From positions 42,752,035 through 42,816,034 of the forward strand of contig NC_134831.1 in the NCBI RefSeq assembly GCF_004210375.1: a stretch of DNA of 64,000 nucleotides, in the 5' to 3' direction. Shown piece by piece: positions 12,336 through 24,381 of the stretch. Position 1 is the stretch's first letter, and the number at the start of each line of letters is the position of its first letter. The translations under genes were made by a program, and so were the position numbers. The DNA comes from Tachypleus tridentatus (taxonomy: Eukaryota; Arthropoda; Merostomata; Xiphosura; Limulidae). A model generated the notes under the pieces. The model searched no databases. It saw nothing but the letters and a program-made list of their open reading frames with translations, and was not told where the DNA came from.

Positions 12336-14144
12336 TTAATAAATTTTAGTCTTAGCTCCCAACTACCGTTTGTTACCAGCGCTGATACACTCAGGGTAAA
12401 TTGTACGTCGTTGAATCTTTTAAAAGTTTAAAGAATCCTATTAGGTAAATCATTAATATTATAATGTCTTATCTATCTTTCCTCAACATTTTTGAAGCAC
12501 CTAGAAGGATGTATATTCGTGTCAGTCCCATGTTGATTGTTTACTTATGTGAATCGCTTCAATCGCTACATGAGCCTGTGTCTATAGACAACCTTACTGT
12601 TTCCAACAGTACCGTAGCTCCCAGAAGAGAAATTACAAATACCAAACGTGTGGAAAAAAAAAGGTGTGTTCATTGAAGATTATTCAATATGACTCGTTGG
12701 TACAATCTTTTATGTTCCAATAGGGTCGTATCGCAGACACTTATCAGGTAAGTAAAACTGACACCATTACCATTAGAATTTGTCGAGGTGTAAAAGGAAT
12801 CTTAAGTTTCTCAGGCTATATTCCTTACGGAGAGTTAGTAGTAGAGTAGACATCTTGGCAGCGACTTTGATGTACAGAAAGGTTTAATTAATCCCTTAAG
12901 ACAATTAGGTACTACGAAGTAACCAATCTCAGTGACCTCGGAAGATTTTACTACACGAAAAGAAGGAATCAACCATCGAAACACAAGTATTGGCAAGAGA
13001 AAAACCTGTAAATATATTCTCTTTAGAGCAAACATGGGGTATTCGGTATTGATAATTATATACTGTGGTAGGGAAAATTAAAGTAATCGCAATTGAAATG
13101 CAATGACATAGTATTTCTTTTCACTGAATGATTTCGTGAAAACGTAATACTGTAAAGGTACACCGAAACGTACATTTTGTGACCTAACTATTCTTGCAGA
13201 TATGGTGACAATACCGACACATTTTGAAGAGGTAACAGGTTTCAGCCAGGGCCAGAACATTGTTACCTCCAGTTATATAGTGCCATGTGTTTATGGGCTG
13301 ACGACTCAGATTGATTACATGCACTTCAGATATAATTTCAATATTGTTTTTCCGTTGAAGATATCTGTTTACGCCTGACTGACTCAGTAAGAGCTACATT
13401 CCACTTGACTGGAACAATGGATCCCAATTTTAAGCATGACTGGTGTTTCACTAGAACGTCGGTCAATTAATTCAATGGAATGCTTTGGCAGCAAGACGTC
13501 AATAAATTTTCTCTAACACCTAGTTCTAGAACCATAGAACAAAAACAGGACTGTTTCCCTCTTGAAAGTAAAGAAAGCTATTTAGTGTATTTGTTTTCTC
13601 CAAGACACTAACGGACTCATTTTCAGAAGATAGAGATGAACACCTACCTCTACAGTACTTACATTCTTGACGAAAGCAACTATCTCTAGATGATTGGAAG
13701 ATCCATGAGAAAAAACCTTTTCTACCCTATCTTTACAAGCCAGACAAGCCTTAGCGTTCCAGTATCTTCTGTTTCTGTTGAGTGTATTTAGCAAAGCCCT
13801 CATATCTGATTGTTACCGCTTCACTAACTAGACATTTGAGAGGCTGATGTTCATAATCAGGAATACATCCATGTGTGTTCGTTTCCATAACAACAAAAAT
13901 ATGAAGTATTCGTATTTGTGTTCGATAACAGATGAATTTCAGTTCGAGTTGTTCGAAAACAATCAACATGAGTTTGTTCGACAGGAAAGAGGAGCACGAA
14001 ACTATATAATTTTGTTACCTACATTTAGTCTAAAATTTTTGCGAATTTCATAAATAACTGTTGGTTGTATAATATTAAACTCCGATCGGATAAAATAACC
14101 TACATTTAGGTCAAAAATGAAAAGTCATTTCGGCCAAAAATAAA
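12336..14144. other. Spacer DNA, no recognised gene
   Basis: Only short ORFs of 60-73 codons occur on either strand, interrupted and without a recognisable domain. Positions 13340-13720 are conserved in spacer 2 (38215-38575), but with indels that break any shared frame, so I do not call a gene. The minus-strand frames could be an old transposon that I cannot identify. Confidence 0.45.
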
Positions 14145-14156
14145 TATAGTATTATT

Positions 14157-14432
14157 GTTTGTTTGTTTTGGTATCTCGCACAAAGCTACTCAAGGGCTAT
14201 CTGTGCTAGCTGTCCCTAATTTAGCAGTGTAAGACTAGAGGGAAGGCAGCTAGTCATCACCACCCACCGCCAATTCTTAGGCTACTATTTTACCAACGAA
14301 TAGTGGGATTGACCGTCACTTTATAACGCCGCCACGGCTGAAAGGGGGAGCATGTTTGGCGCGACCGGGATGCGAACCCGCGACCCTCAGATTACGAGTC
14401 GCACGCCTTAACACGCTTGGGCATGCCGGGCC
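14157..14432 (-). repeat. SINE family 1 with 12-bp target duplication
   Basis: Reverse-oriented, reading from a TTTGTTTG tail to GCATGCCGGGCC. TATAGTATTATT at 14145-14156 and 14433-14444 is an exact target-site duplication, so this copy is relatively young. The region has no partner in spacer 2. Confidence 0.92.
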
Positions 14433-15096
14433 TATAGTATTATTACTTATAAATATACGAACATGTTGCATTGTCATTTATGTTCCTTAACAAGGAACGA
14501 TATTTTCGTGCTTCAGCAGACTAATTGATATTAAAAATTTTAGTGTGAATGTCTTTTGTATTCACTATGAGAGAAACCTGAAGACTAAACACAGACTTCT
14601 GGCTTAAAGAATTTTCAGAATGGTAAGTATATTTTTAACACAAATATAGCAAGAGATAGCTGTGACAGTTAGTTTAGAATAAATTTTTCTTCCTCGTAAA
14701 CAATGAAAAGTATTTGAAATGTATTGTATAAGTTCACATGATATGTATATGTTTATACTACAAAGAAATATATTGAATACATTGTTTTAAGTCAATGTAC
14801 CAACCAAACGTGTTTAATTTAAATACATATCAAAGTTCTTAAGTAGCAAAAATACAAAAATGAGTAAATATTTGTGGATGTGGGTTGAAAATCATGTGGC
14901 GCCCTCTTTTCTGAGATTGTATCTTTAAATAAATATCAAATATAAAATTAATATGAGGGATATAACATTAAGTTGAGGAAACACCTTCATATTAAAATTA
15001 AAAGTGAGTAACATTGTTATTCAGTTTATTACACGTTAATATGCTGTCATAAAGTTCACTGTTTTAGTTTCCCTTCGGTAGAAATATATTTGAGTG

Positions 15097-15730
15097 TTAC
15101 AGTTTACGTAATCTGTATACTTTCGTTTTCAGGAATACTTGAGTTGTACCATGAAGGCTGCTGATGTATATCATTGGACTTGAATAACATTTAACTTACG
15201 TATATTACATTACACGTGATTGTAAACAAAATTTTATATTATAGAGGACCCAAGAAAAGTTTTCTTTGAAAACTGTCTCAAAAAGACCAATTTGATTTCA
15301 AGTATTTTAGACAATGAAACGTGAAAACACAATCATCAAGGGGTATTATGGATGCAACATAAAGCAGTGGATGATTCCAACGAATAGAAGTATCTGCCTT
15401 TTCCTTTAAACAGGGCACACAGAAACCACAACATTTAAGATGCTGAAATCATTTGTTGTTCCAGTTAGGGATGAAGAAATGTGAGAAAAAACAAACCTTG
15501 GTTTCATGATATTAAAATTAGTAAATAAAACATGTTTTCTTGCTTTACTTTCTTCATTTAAAACAAAACGAATTTAATAGCAATAGTGAAACTAGACCTT
15601 TTTGTTTTCTGGAATAAGGACGATGCTATTCATTCCAACAACCTAATCAGACGCCAATCAATGATAGTTTAATTTAAGTTAAATATTTTAGAATTTTTAT
15701 ATGTGAACGTGAAAATTTTAATGTTTTATT
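15097..15730 (+). repeat. Tandem duplication, unit 1 (634 bp)
   Basis: Starts TTACAGTTTACGTAATCTG and is repeated head to tail immediately downstream with only a handful of substitutions by eye. Spacer 2 has a single copy (about 39498-40135). No coding function is recognised in the unit. Confidence 0.93.
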
Positions 15731-16364
15731 TTACAGTTTACGTAATCTGTATACTTTCGTTTTCAGGAATACTTGAGTTGTACTATGAAGGCTGCTGATG
15801 TATATCATTGGACTTGAATAACATTTAACTTACGTATATTACATTACACGTGATTGTAAACAAAATTTTATATTATAGAGGACCCAAGAAAAGTTTTCTT
15901 TGAAAACTGTCTCAAAAAGACCAATTTGATTTCAAGTATTTTAGACAATGAAACGTGAGAACACAATCATCAAGGGGTATTATGGATGCAACATAAAGCA
16001 GTGGATGATTCCAACGAATAGAAGTATCTGCCCTTTCCTTTAAACAGGGCACACAGAAACCACAACATTTAAGATGCTGAAATCATTTGTTGTTCCAGTT
16101 AGGGATGAAGAAATGTGAGAAAAAACAAACCTCGGTTTCATGATATTAAAATTAGTAAATAAAACATGTTTTCTTGCTTTACTTTCTTCATTTAAAACAA
16201 AACGAATTTAATAGCAATAGTGAAACTAGACCTTTTTGTTTTCTGGAATAAGGACGATGCTATTCATTCCAACAACCTAATCAGACGCCAATCAATGATA
16301 GTTTAATTTAAGTTAAATATTTTAGAATTTTTATATGTGAACGTGAAAATTTTAATGTTTTATT
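15731..16364 (+). repeat. Tandem duplication, unit 2 (634 bp)
   Basis: Second copy of the unit at 15097-15730. Differences include C/T at the start of the TACYATGAAGG stretch and GTGAAAACAC versus GTGAGAACAC. The junction TTATTTTACAG suggests a short T-rich microhomology. Confidence 0.93.
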
Positions 16365-16514
16365 TTAAAAAAGTTCCGAGATGTTTCTTAACCATAGAAT
16401 AAAACAATATAATTATAGCACCTGAATTATAGAATAAATTTTTTTACCATAAATCTTCAAGCCAGAGTTCAAAATCAAACGCTTTGTACTTCAAATGAAA
16501 GACATGACATAATG

Positions 16515-16800
16515 TTTCTTTGTTGTTGTTTTTTTTTTTATTTCGCGTTCAGCTACACGAGGGTTATCTGTGTTTGCCGTCCGAAATTTAGTAGTGAAAG
16601 AGTAGAGGGAAGACAGCGTGTCATTACCACCGACTACAATCTCGTGGGTTACTTCTTTACGAACAAATAGTGGAATTGATCGTACTATATAATTCCCCCA
16701 CCACTGAAAGAGTGAGCATGCTTGGTGTGACAAGTATTAGGGCCCTCGGATTCTCATATTACGAGTCGACCACCCAAACCACCTGATCATACCAAGCCTG
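16515..16800 (-). repeat. SINE family 1, diverged
   Basis: Reverse copy from a poly-T tail to ACCAAGCCTG. The body is recognisable (CTACACGAGGGTTATCTGTG, TTACGAGTCGACC) but diverged. Its counterpart in spacer 2 is at 40289-40568. Confidence 0.8.
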
Positions 16801-17387
16801 CAAAATAGGGTTAAATTGTTTTAATAAAGCAAATTAAATTAACTGTAGAAAGAAAAACCAAAATTAGGATACGTTCTTCTACAAATTACACGTTCTTTGT
16901 TATGACAAATGTGTAAATTTTGTACAAAACAATAACGAGTGTATACGTTTTTATATTTCTATGCGTCAGATTAAATTAGTGTAGAAATAACACTATAAAA
17001 AAAAACGATATAAAATATATATAATATAATTTGTTATAAAATAGTACAAATAAATTTAAAGATTAGATAATTATATTTTCCAGTATATAAAACATAACAA
17101 ATGTTCAATTTTTCGATACAAAACTTTAATAAGTAACCTACTGAGAAACTTCTCCTTTAATAATGTATTCACTTAGAATGGCTTTCCCACATTTTATTCG
17201 TAATATTTTCAGTTTATAGGACATCCTTATTTACCTCGATAGAAAATTACTTTTTATAATCAAATAAATGATATCACTTCGAGTTTAACCTTACCACTTA
17301 CACATATATCAACTATTTTTATATTTAGCTGTAAAGAGAGAGTCTTAAGTAACTGTTACATATTGTGATGAGGTGCTCCGCTGATTT

Positions 17388-17642
17388 TCTTTTTATCGTA
17401 GCAATTCAGAGAGTATCTGTGTTATCCGTCTCTAATTTTGAAGTAACAGTCTAAAGGGAAGACAGCTACTAAACACCACCTACTGCCAAAGCTTGGACTG
17501 CTCTTTACCAACGAGTTGTGTGATTAACCGTCACCACATAATGAAGACACATTTGAAAAAGCGACAATATTTGATAAGAGGTTTCGCTCCCGTGACTCGC
17601 AGATCGTAAGTCGACCTCTCTTTTTCCAAACTATGTCAGGCC
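17388..17642 (-). repeat. SINE family 1, old copy at a deletion breakpoint
   Basis: Strongly diverged reverse copy (GAGAGTATCTGTGTTATCCG through CCAAACTATGTCAGGCC). In spacer 2 only its first ~50 bp survive, fused at 40896 to sequence matching 24098. Confidence 0.7.
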
Positions 17643-18458
17643 CATCAAAAAGAAAATATCTTAGATAACATTTTTATGTTAAACCCCATGAGAATAGAAG
17701 ATATTAATTATTGTGTTGTAGAATCATGAAGAGAATATTTCCTCCACATTGCGATACCCAAGAGATGTTGACAACGTTTTAAAATAGAAACGGAGAATGT
17801 TCTTTCATATGTTTTACTTCTAATCATATAAATCATTAGTGGAATACTGTACTTACACGCTTAATATTTCAATGGCGGATAAAAGGTTAAAATGGGGATT
17901 TATCTTAAACCTTTAACTTTTTTGCCTTTTTACTACAATTAATTGGTTTACGCCAAAAATTTAAGATGCAAAAATTTTTATGGTATTATTTACTATGCCA
18001 ATTAAATTAATTTTCACAATCATTTCTACAAGGAGATTAGATGTTGATAAACACAGGTTAGAAGTCATTATTATAAAATATTAAGCAAAAACTATTACCA
18101 ACCCTTTAATATTCTAGAACATGAGTATCGAAGAAAACAGATTCAACCTTTGCATCCCAATTTATTAAAACTAATCATCAAGTTAATCTTAAAAAACTGC
18201 AAGGAAAATATTGATTTTTTCTCAATAGCCAAAACTTTTGCTAAAGAGGTCGGATGGAAGGATTTTAATCTGTACCTGATGGTACCTTAAATAGTGTAAC
18301 CATGGTTGGTGAAAAATGAAGTATTTGTGAAACGAACTCTTTTACTGGTTTTTTTACTCGATTATGTAACCATGTTCCGACGATTTCAGCTATCAGTTAG
18401 AGAAAGATATAACGTTTTAAACTTCTATTTCAGGTCTAAAAATATCATATATATAAAC
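17643..18458 (+). repeat. Dispersed direct repeat, copy 1
   Basis: About 0.8 kb starting AAGAAAATATCTTAGATAAC is repeated in the same direction at about 22420-23230. Both copies end at a TATATATA run next to a Tc1/mariner-type element. No coding content recognised. Confidence 0.85.
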
Positions 18459-19958
18459 AATCTTAAGGCCAATGAACATAAAAAATATGCATTTTGAGTT
18501 GTTGGACTCAACCACTTATTTGAGTAGAGCTTCGAAAGATGAAAATAAGAAAAAGGAAAATGAAAATAAAAGCCTTTTTTAGCATTTAATAGGAAAAATG
18601 TAAATACAATGAAATTAGCCTAGATACTAGTTGGTAAAAAGTTTCAGACCACACCAAAAAGAAGTCCTAAACAGGGTAGGAAATGTCCAGCAAGAGGTCT
18701 TAGTAGTGAGTTGCACGGCCGTCATTGCGAATAACTTCAAACATTTGCTTTGGCATGGTAAATATAAGCGTTTGCAGAAGGCTGGCGAGAATGTTTTTTC
18801 AAGTGGTGATAATGGCTTCACGAAGATCATTCACTGTTTGAAATTGACATCCATTTCTATAGACTTCACTTGCCATCTACCCCCAAATATTTTCAGTGGG
18901 GTTCAGTTCGGGCGATCACGCTGGATGGTCTAAAAGAATCACATTATTCGCTATGAAAAAGTCCTTTATTCTGCGGTCATTGTCGATTGCAGCGTTGTCC
19001 TGCTGAGAAATCCAGTCATTTCCACACAAGCGAGGGCTATCAGTCAATAAGGAAACTCCATTGTTTCATGGAAGAAGAAATCACCCAAGATGATGATGGA
19101 ACCTCCTCCACTGTGTCGTTTACAAAATGTCTCCGGTGGGATATGCTTATCGTGCCAGTAACGTAGAAAACCATTTGGACCATCCAGGTTAAATTTTTTC
19201 TCATCACAGAACAAAACCTTCTTCCATTTTTCTATGTCCCATGTTTGGTGCTTCTCAGCAAAGTTACACCTAGCTGTTTCATGGTATGAAAGGAGGCGAG
19301 GTCTTTGAAGACATTTACGGTTTTTAAAACCTTTCTCTCGTAGATGCAGTCTTATTGTTCTTGAGCTGCATTCTGCGTCTGTAAAGGGCCTTATTCTTGC
19401 TGGACGATTAGCTGGTGTCTTGCCGGACAAACCGCCGAATCCTCCTGCTCAACGCTGGCGAAATTTTCTTTGGCTGGCGACTTAAAATTCTTTCTCCGTA
19501 TCCCTCAGGGTCTTTTAAAACATTTGCAACAGCAGTTTTACTACGCTCAATCTCACCAGCAATGGCACGTTGAGAGAGACTTTGCTATTGCAGTTCGACA
19601 ATTCTGTGACGTTTAAACTCTGCCAACGTTTTATTTTTTGTCGTGTTTTTACCCAATGTAGCACAGGAGGTGTCAGTGGGAGCTGTTGACACTGCTAAAG
19701 CTTGAACACAAATGACTAAATTTCACTACATATTTACCGATTAACGTTTTATTTCACTATGCTTTTAAACTTTTGATCAGTTACTATTTAAGCTAATTTC
19801 ATAGTTTTCACATTTTCACTCTTAAAGGCTAAAAATATTTTTTTTATTTTCCATTTTCTTATTTTCTTCTTTCGAAGCTCCACTCAAATGAGTGTCAAAC
19901 AACGCAAAATGCAAATTTTTACTTTATGTTCATTGGCCTTAAGACTTTGGCAGGCAGT
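18459..19958 (-). mobile_element. Tc1-like DNA transposon, inactive
   Basis: Inverted ends of about 90 bp match each other (CTTAAGGCCAATGAACATAAA at both ends, then a segment with GAGCTTCGAAAGA). The right end reaches CACTGCCTGCCAAAG next to TA; the left end has lost about 17 bp. The minus strand encodes a decayed transposase. It has a helix-turn-helix part with SLSQRAIAGEIERSKTAVANV (about 19510-19600), the first catalytic Asp in [15 protein letters not shown] (about 19180-19230), QQDNAAIDNDRRIK (about 18970-19010) and SPELNPTENIWG (about 18890-18930). Stops and frameshifts separate these pieces. A related fragment sits upstream of gene C at 54281. Confidence 0.85.
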
Positions 19959-19966
19959 GTATATAT

Positions 19967-21490
19967 TAAAATGGCTGGCATGGATTGAGAAACTTTTATG
20001 TAAACGTTTCGACTTTCTTCGATCATGGTCAGGCTCACAAAGAAAGAAAGCGGTAACTAATTGACAGCTGACCACTTGTTTGAAGGCAGTAATTACAAAC
20101 AAATGTCCTAAGCATGAGCAATCCAGTATCACCAGTTCAAACACATGCAATTAATACAGCTTTACACCCTCCACTATACTGGTACAGATATGTAGACGAC
20201 ACGATTGCGGGATTCAAATCTACATAACATACACTTAATTTTTTCAATCACATTAACTCTATACATCCCAACATTAAGTTCACATGTGAACAGGAAGAAA
20301 GCATCAAATATCATTTCTTAACCTCAAGGGCCCGGCATGGCCAAGTGTGTTAAGGCGTTCGACTCGTAATCCGAGGGTCGCGGATTCGAATCCCGCTCGC
20401 ATCAAACATGATCGCCCTTTCAGCCGTGAAGTCGTTATAATGTGACGGTCAATCCCACTATTCGTTGGTAAAAGAGTAGCTCCAGAGTTGGTGGTGGGTG
20501 GTAATGACTAGCTGCCTTCCCTTTAGTCTTACACTGCTAAATTTGGGTCGGCTAGCACAGAGAACCCTCGAGTAGCTTTGTGCGAAATTCAAAAGAAACA
20601 AACAAATATTAACCTCAAAATTACAAACGAATACACAGTTTGAAACAGGAGTCCACCGAAAAATCACCCATACTGGACTATACATTACTTGGAACTCAAG
20701 ACATAAAAGAAAACAAACACTCAACATACTAAGAAACCAAATAAACACAGCCATGAAACTATGCTCACCAGATAAAATTAACGACCAATTAGACAAAATA
20801 AAACAATACTTCATCAACATCAATAAGTTCTCTTAGAAAACATTATACGCACACACCTAGACAAAAAGCAAAATCAACTAACAAATGTAAATATGCCCCA
20901 CGAATTAAAAAAAATCACGAAACCAAATACTGCTGCATACCATATATTCCCGACATCACCAGAGAAATATCTAACATTTGGCAGAAACTGATAATAAAGT
21001 ATGACATTCCATTTAATACCAAATTTATTCAAAAATCAGGCACAAAACTAAAGACTATACCATGTAACACCTACACTGCCACGACTTATATATTGGAGAA
21101 ACAAGAAGAAAAATTGAAATCAAATTCAAAGAACATATTTTCGAACAATGCAAATCAAATAAACAAAACATAACCATAGAAAACACTCAAATACTAAATA
21201 AAGAAACAAACGCAAAATTAAAGAAGCCTTACGTTTACAACAACTCAAGTCCAAATTAAACAAATACAAAGGAACACCTTCATACCTATATTTATAAATA
21301 TAATCAAACATCTAAGCACACCCTCTACATTCCTACAATCAATTACATAACCCGCATCAAATATGTGGTCAACTATGGGTTAGTTTCTTGTTTCTTTCTT
21401 TGTGAACCTGAAGATGACCGAAGAATATCGAAACGTTGTTCGCTCCTCTACATAGAGCTTTCTCTATCCATACCAGACAATTTTACGTAT
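19967..21490 (+). mobile_element. Penelope-like retroelement fragment with GIY-YIG domain
   Basis: The plus strand holds the end of a reverse transcriptase (YWYRYVDDTIAGF, about 20178-20215, the YVDD catalytic motif). After about 0.9 kb comes a GIY-YIG endonuclease (LYIGETRRKIEIKFKEHI, about 21085-21140). RT followed by GIY-YIG defines Penelope-like elements. A terminal segment of about 130 bp (21360-21490) occurs inverted at 19967-20095, flanking the body. Most of the RT is missing and the remaining frames are broken. A family 1 SINE interrupts it at 20328. Confidence 0.82.
20328..20608 (+). repeat. SINE family 1 inserted in the Penelope-like element
   Basis: Complete copy with A-box TGGCCAAGTGT, B-box GGATTCGAATCCC and a CAAACAAA tail. 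It is bounded by the 10-bp target duplication TTAACCTCAA at 20318-20327 and 20609-20618. Removing it restores a continuous Penelope reading frame across the site, so it is younger than that element. Confidence 0.95.
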
Positions 21491-21494
21491 ATAT

Positions 21495-22363
21495 TTTTCT
21501 CTACAAATGGGTCATAACGGTTATTTCTCGTCATAACGGAAAGTAAATTATTGTTTTGTTCATGATAGAAAAGTTATTTTCCAACAAGTTCAATACATAT
21601 ACAAATTCTTACATCATTCCTGTTTTGTTTGTGTCCATAACTGTAAAATAATAAAAAAAGATTACACTTACACTGATGCTTGAAGCCATCTGTTCCAAAA
21701 CACAAGGTTTTAACTTGTTATACCTATGCATCTATATTTATTGAGTTGTGCGCATGCATACATATAGAACAGTTGTCATACAAGAATAAAAATAATTTCA
21801 TAAAAGTTATTTCTTTCTATGTGAAGTCACAGCGTTTCTCAGTTTTCATGTATCATATTTTCTATGACGGTTAAAATAACTATTACTTTTTGTCCAAAAT
21901 ATTTTTTTTAAAAAAAGAAAGAAACAATATTGGACTCTGTAAGTAACTATTTTTGTTATATTTATAGCGGTAGTAGAAAGTAATTCAGAACAGTTACAAT
22001 ATAAACATTACAAATTTTACTCTTTAATCTCGTTTCAAAGTGACTTTTACATTACGGATGGAAGTCACGAGGTTAAAAATATCTACTGTTTACAATAGCT
22101 TAATATATTCCAGATTTACTCTTGTTATATACCACTTTCCTAATTTCAGTTTTATATATGCTGGTTTTCTATTTATTGTAAACCTTTGATTCACTAAATA
22201 GTTACATATATTAAAATAAGCCAGGTATATCATGTATTGTACGGTAGTTATTATTCGATATTGTGTTAGGATCACGCAATTTTTCTTCGATATCAACTGC
22301 AGTTCTAAAAAAATTATGTGAAGCAAATGAGGTAAACATTACACAACTTATTTAAACAAAAAT
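21495..22363 (+). repeat. Paralogue of gene C's 5' flank
   Basis: Matches 55200-56020, directly upstream of gene C exon 1, in the same direction, including GAAGYMAATGARGTAAACMTTAC near the end. Similarity stops near 22363, about 260 bp before exon 1 would be expected. No exon 1 copy follows. Confidence 0.85.
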
Positions 22364-22419
22364 ATTCTCCGATCCTTCTTGATGTGTCGAGCTTTCTACC
22401 AAACTGTGTCATTCACATA

Positions 22420-23230
22420 AAAAGAAAATATCTTAGATAACATTTTTATGTTAAACTCCATAAGAATAGAATATATTATTTATTGTGTTGTACAATCATG
22501 AAGAGAATATTTCCTCCACATAGCGATACCCAAGAGATGTTGAGAACGTTTTTGAATTCAAACGGAGAATGTCCCTTCATATGTTTTCCTTCTAATAATG
22601 TAAATCATTAGTGGAATACTGTACTTACACGCTTAATATTTCAACAGCGGATAGAAGGTTAAAATGGGGATTTATCTTAAACCTTAAACTTTTTTGGCTT
22701 TTGCTACAATTAATTGTTTTATACCAAAAATTTAGATGGAAAACTTTTTATCGTATAATTTACTATCCCAATTAAATTAATTTTCTCAATCATTACTACA
22801 AAGAGATTATATGTTGATAAAGACAGATTAGAAGTCATTATTATAAAATTATTACCAACCCTCAAATATTCTAGAACATGAGTATCGAGGAAAACAGATT
22901 CAACCTTTGCATCCCAATTTATTAAAACTAATCATCAAGTTAATCTTAAAAACTGCAAGGAAAATATTGATTTTTTTTTCTTAATAGCCAAAAGTTTTGC
23001 TAAGGAGGTCGGATTGAAGGATGTTAATCTGTACCTGATGGTACCTTAAATAGTGTAACCATGGTTGGTGATAAATGAAGTATTTGTGAAACGAACTGTT
23101 GTATTGGTTTTTTTCCTCGATTATGCAACCAAGTTCCAACGGTTTCAAGTATCAGTTATAAAATTATATAACGTTTTACACGCCAATTTCAGGTCTATGG
23201 AGTCGAAAAATATTATATATATATATACAT
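22420..23230 (+). repeat. Dispersed direct repeat, copy 2
   Basis: Second copy of the 0.8-kb repeat at 17643-18458. It ends in a TATATATATA run abutting the mariner-like element at 23232. Confidence 0.85.
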
Positions 23231-23231
23231 A

Positions 23232-24379
23232 CAGGCAGTGGCCATTTTATTAGGTAAACCTACCAAGTAACGGTGCTGGAAATATCTCTCAGGAATTTTG
23301 GTCCATGCTGATTCGATAACATTACGCAGTTTCTGCAGATTTGCCGGCCACACATTCATGCTGCGAACCTTTCGTTCTACCTCATCCGAAAAGTACTATA
23401 TTTAATTAAGATATGATGACTGGCCAGGCCATTGGGGTACACTGAAGTTACTGTCATGATCGTGGAACCAGCATCAAATGATGCGTGTTTTGTGATATGG
23501 TGCATTATCCTGCTGGAAGTAGCCATTGGAAAATAGGTAGAAAATAACCATAATGGGATGCACATTTTCAGCAACAATATTGAGGTAGGCTTTGGCGTTC
23601 ACATTATTCTTAAATGGTATTAAGGGGCCTAATGTATGCCCATAAAACGTATCCCACACTATTACACTAACACCATTAACGTTTACCGTCGATACAATGC
23701 AGAATGATTCCATGGATTCATGTGTTTACGCCAATTTCCAATACTACCAAATGCATTCCGCAGCAGAAACTGAAATTTGTCAGACCAAGAGACGTTTTTC
23801 TGATCTTCATTTGTCCTGTTTTGGTGATTCTGTGCCCACTGTAGCCTCATACTCCTGTTGTTAGCTGACATGAATGGAAACCTGCGTAGTCTTCTGCTGC
23901 TGTAGGCCATCCGCTAAAAAATTCGATGTTTTGTACGTCAAAGTTACCCTTCTGCACACCACAGTTCTAAAGAGTGGTTATTAGAGTGTTTGTGGTCTTC
24001 TTATCAGTTTGAACGAGTCTGGCCATTCTCCTCTGACCTTTTTCTTTAACAAGATATTTTCGTCCATATAATTGTATCTTACATAATGTTTTTTTCGCCA
24101 TTATCTTTCAACTGTAGAGACTGTAATGCGTGAAAATTCCAGTCGATCATCAATGTCAGAGATGCTGGAATCATCACGTCTTGCACTAACAATCATTCCA
24201 CAATCAAAGTCACTTAAATCACGCACGTTCCACATTGTGATGTTTGAATGAACAACAACTTAACGTCTTAAATCTTGACCATGTCTGTATGCTTTATGTA
24301 TTGAGTTGCAGGCACACGATTCTCTGTTTGACTATTTGCCTTAAAGACCAGGTGTACCTATTAAATTGACCACTTAGTG
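23232..24379 (-). mobile_element. Second Tc1/mariner-type transposon, inactive
   Basis: Ends CAGGCAGTGGCCATTTTATT and the complement of TTAAATTGACCACTTAGTG form imperfect inverted repeats (shared TTATTAGGTAMACCT) and are flanked by TA at 23230-23231 and 24380-24381. The minus strand carries transposase pieces: a DNA-binding part (RLRRFPFMSANNRSMRLQWA, about 23820-23900), the first Asp block (VSWSDKFQFLLRN, about 23760-23800), QQDNAPYHKTRII (about 23475-23515), then a frameshifted C-terminus. Different family from the element at 18459. Only its right end survives in spacer 2. Confidence 0.88.
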
Positions 24380-24381
24380 TA

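Noticed and set aside
13582..13969. Overlapping minus-strand ORFs with several cysteines
   Set aside because: I considered a decayed transposon or receptor exon, but no catalytic or domain motif holds up and spacer 2 breaks the frame.
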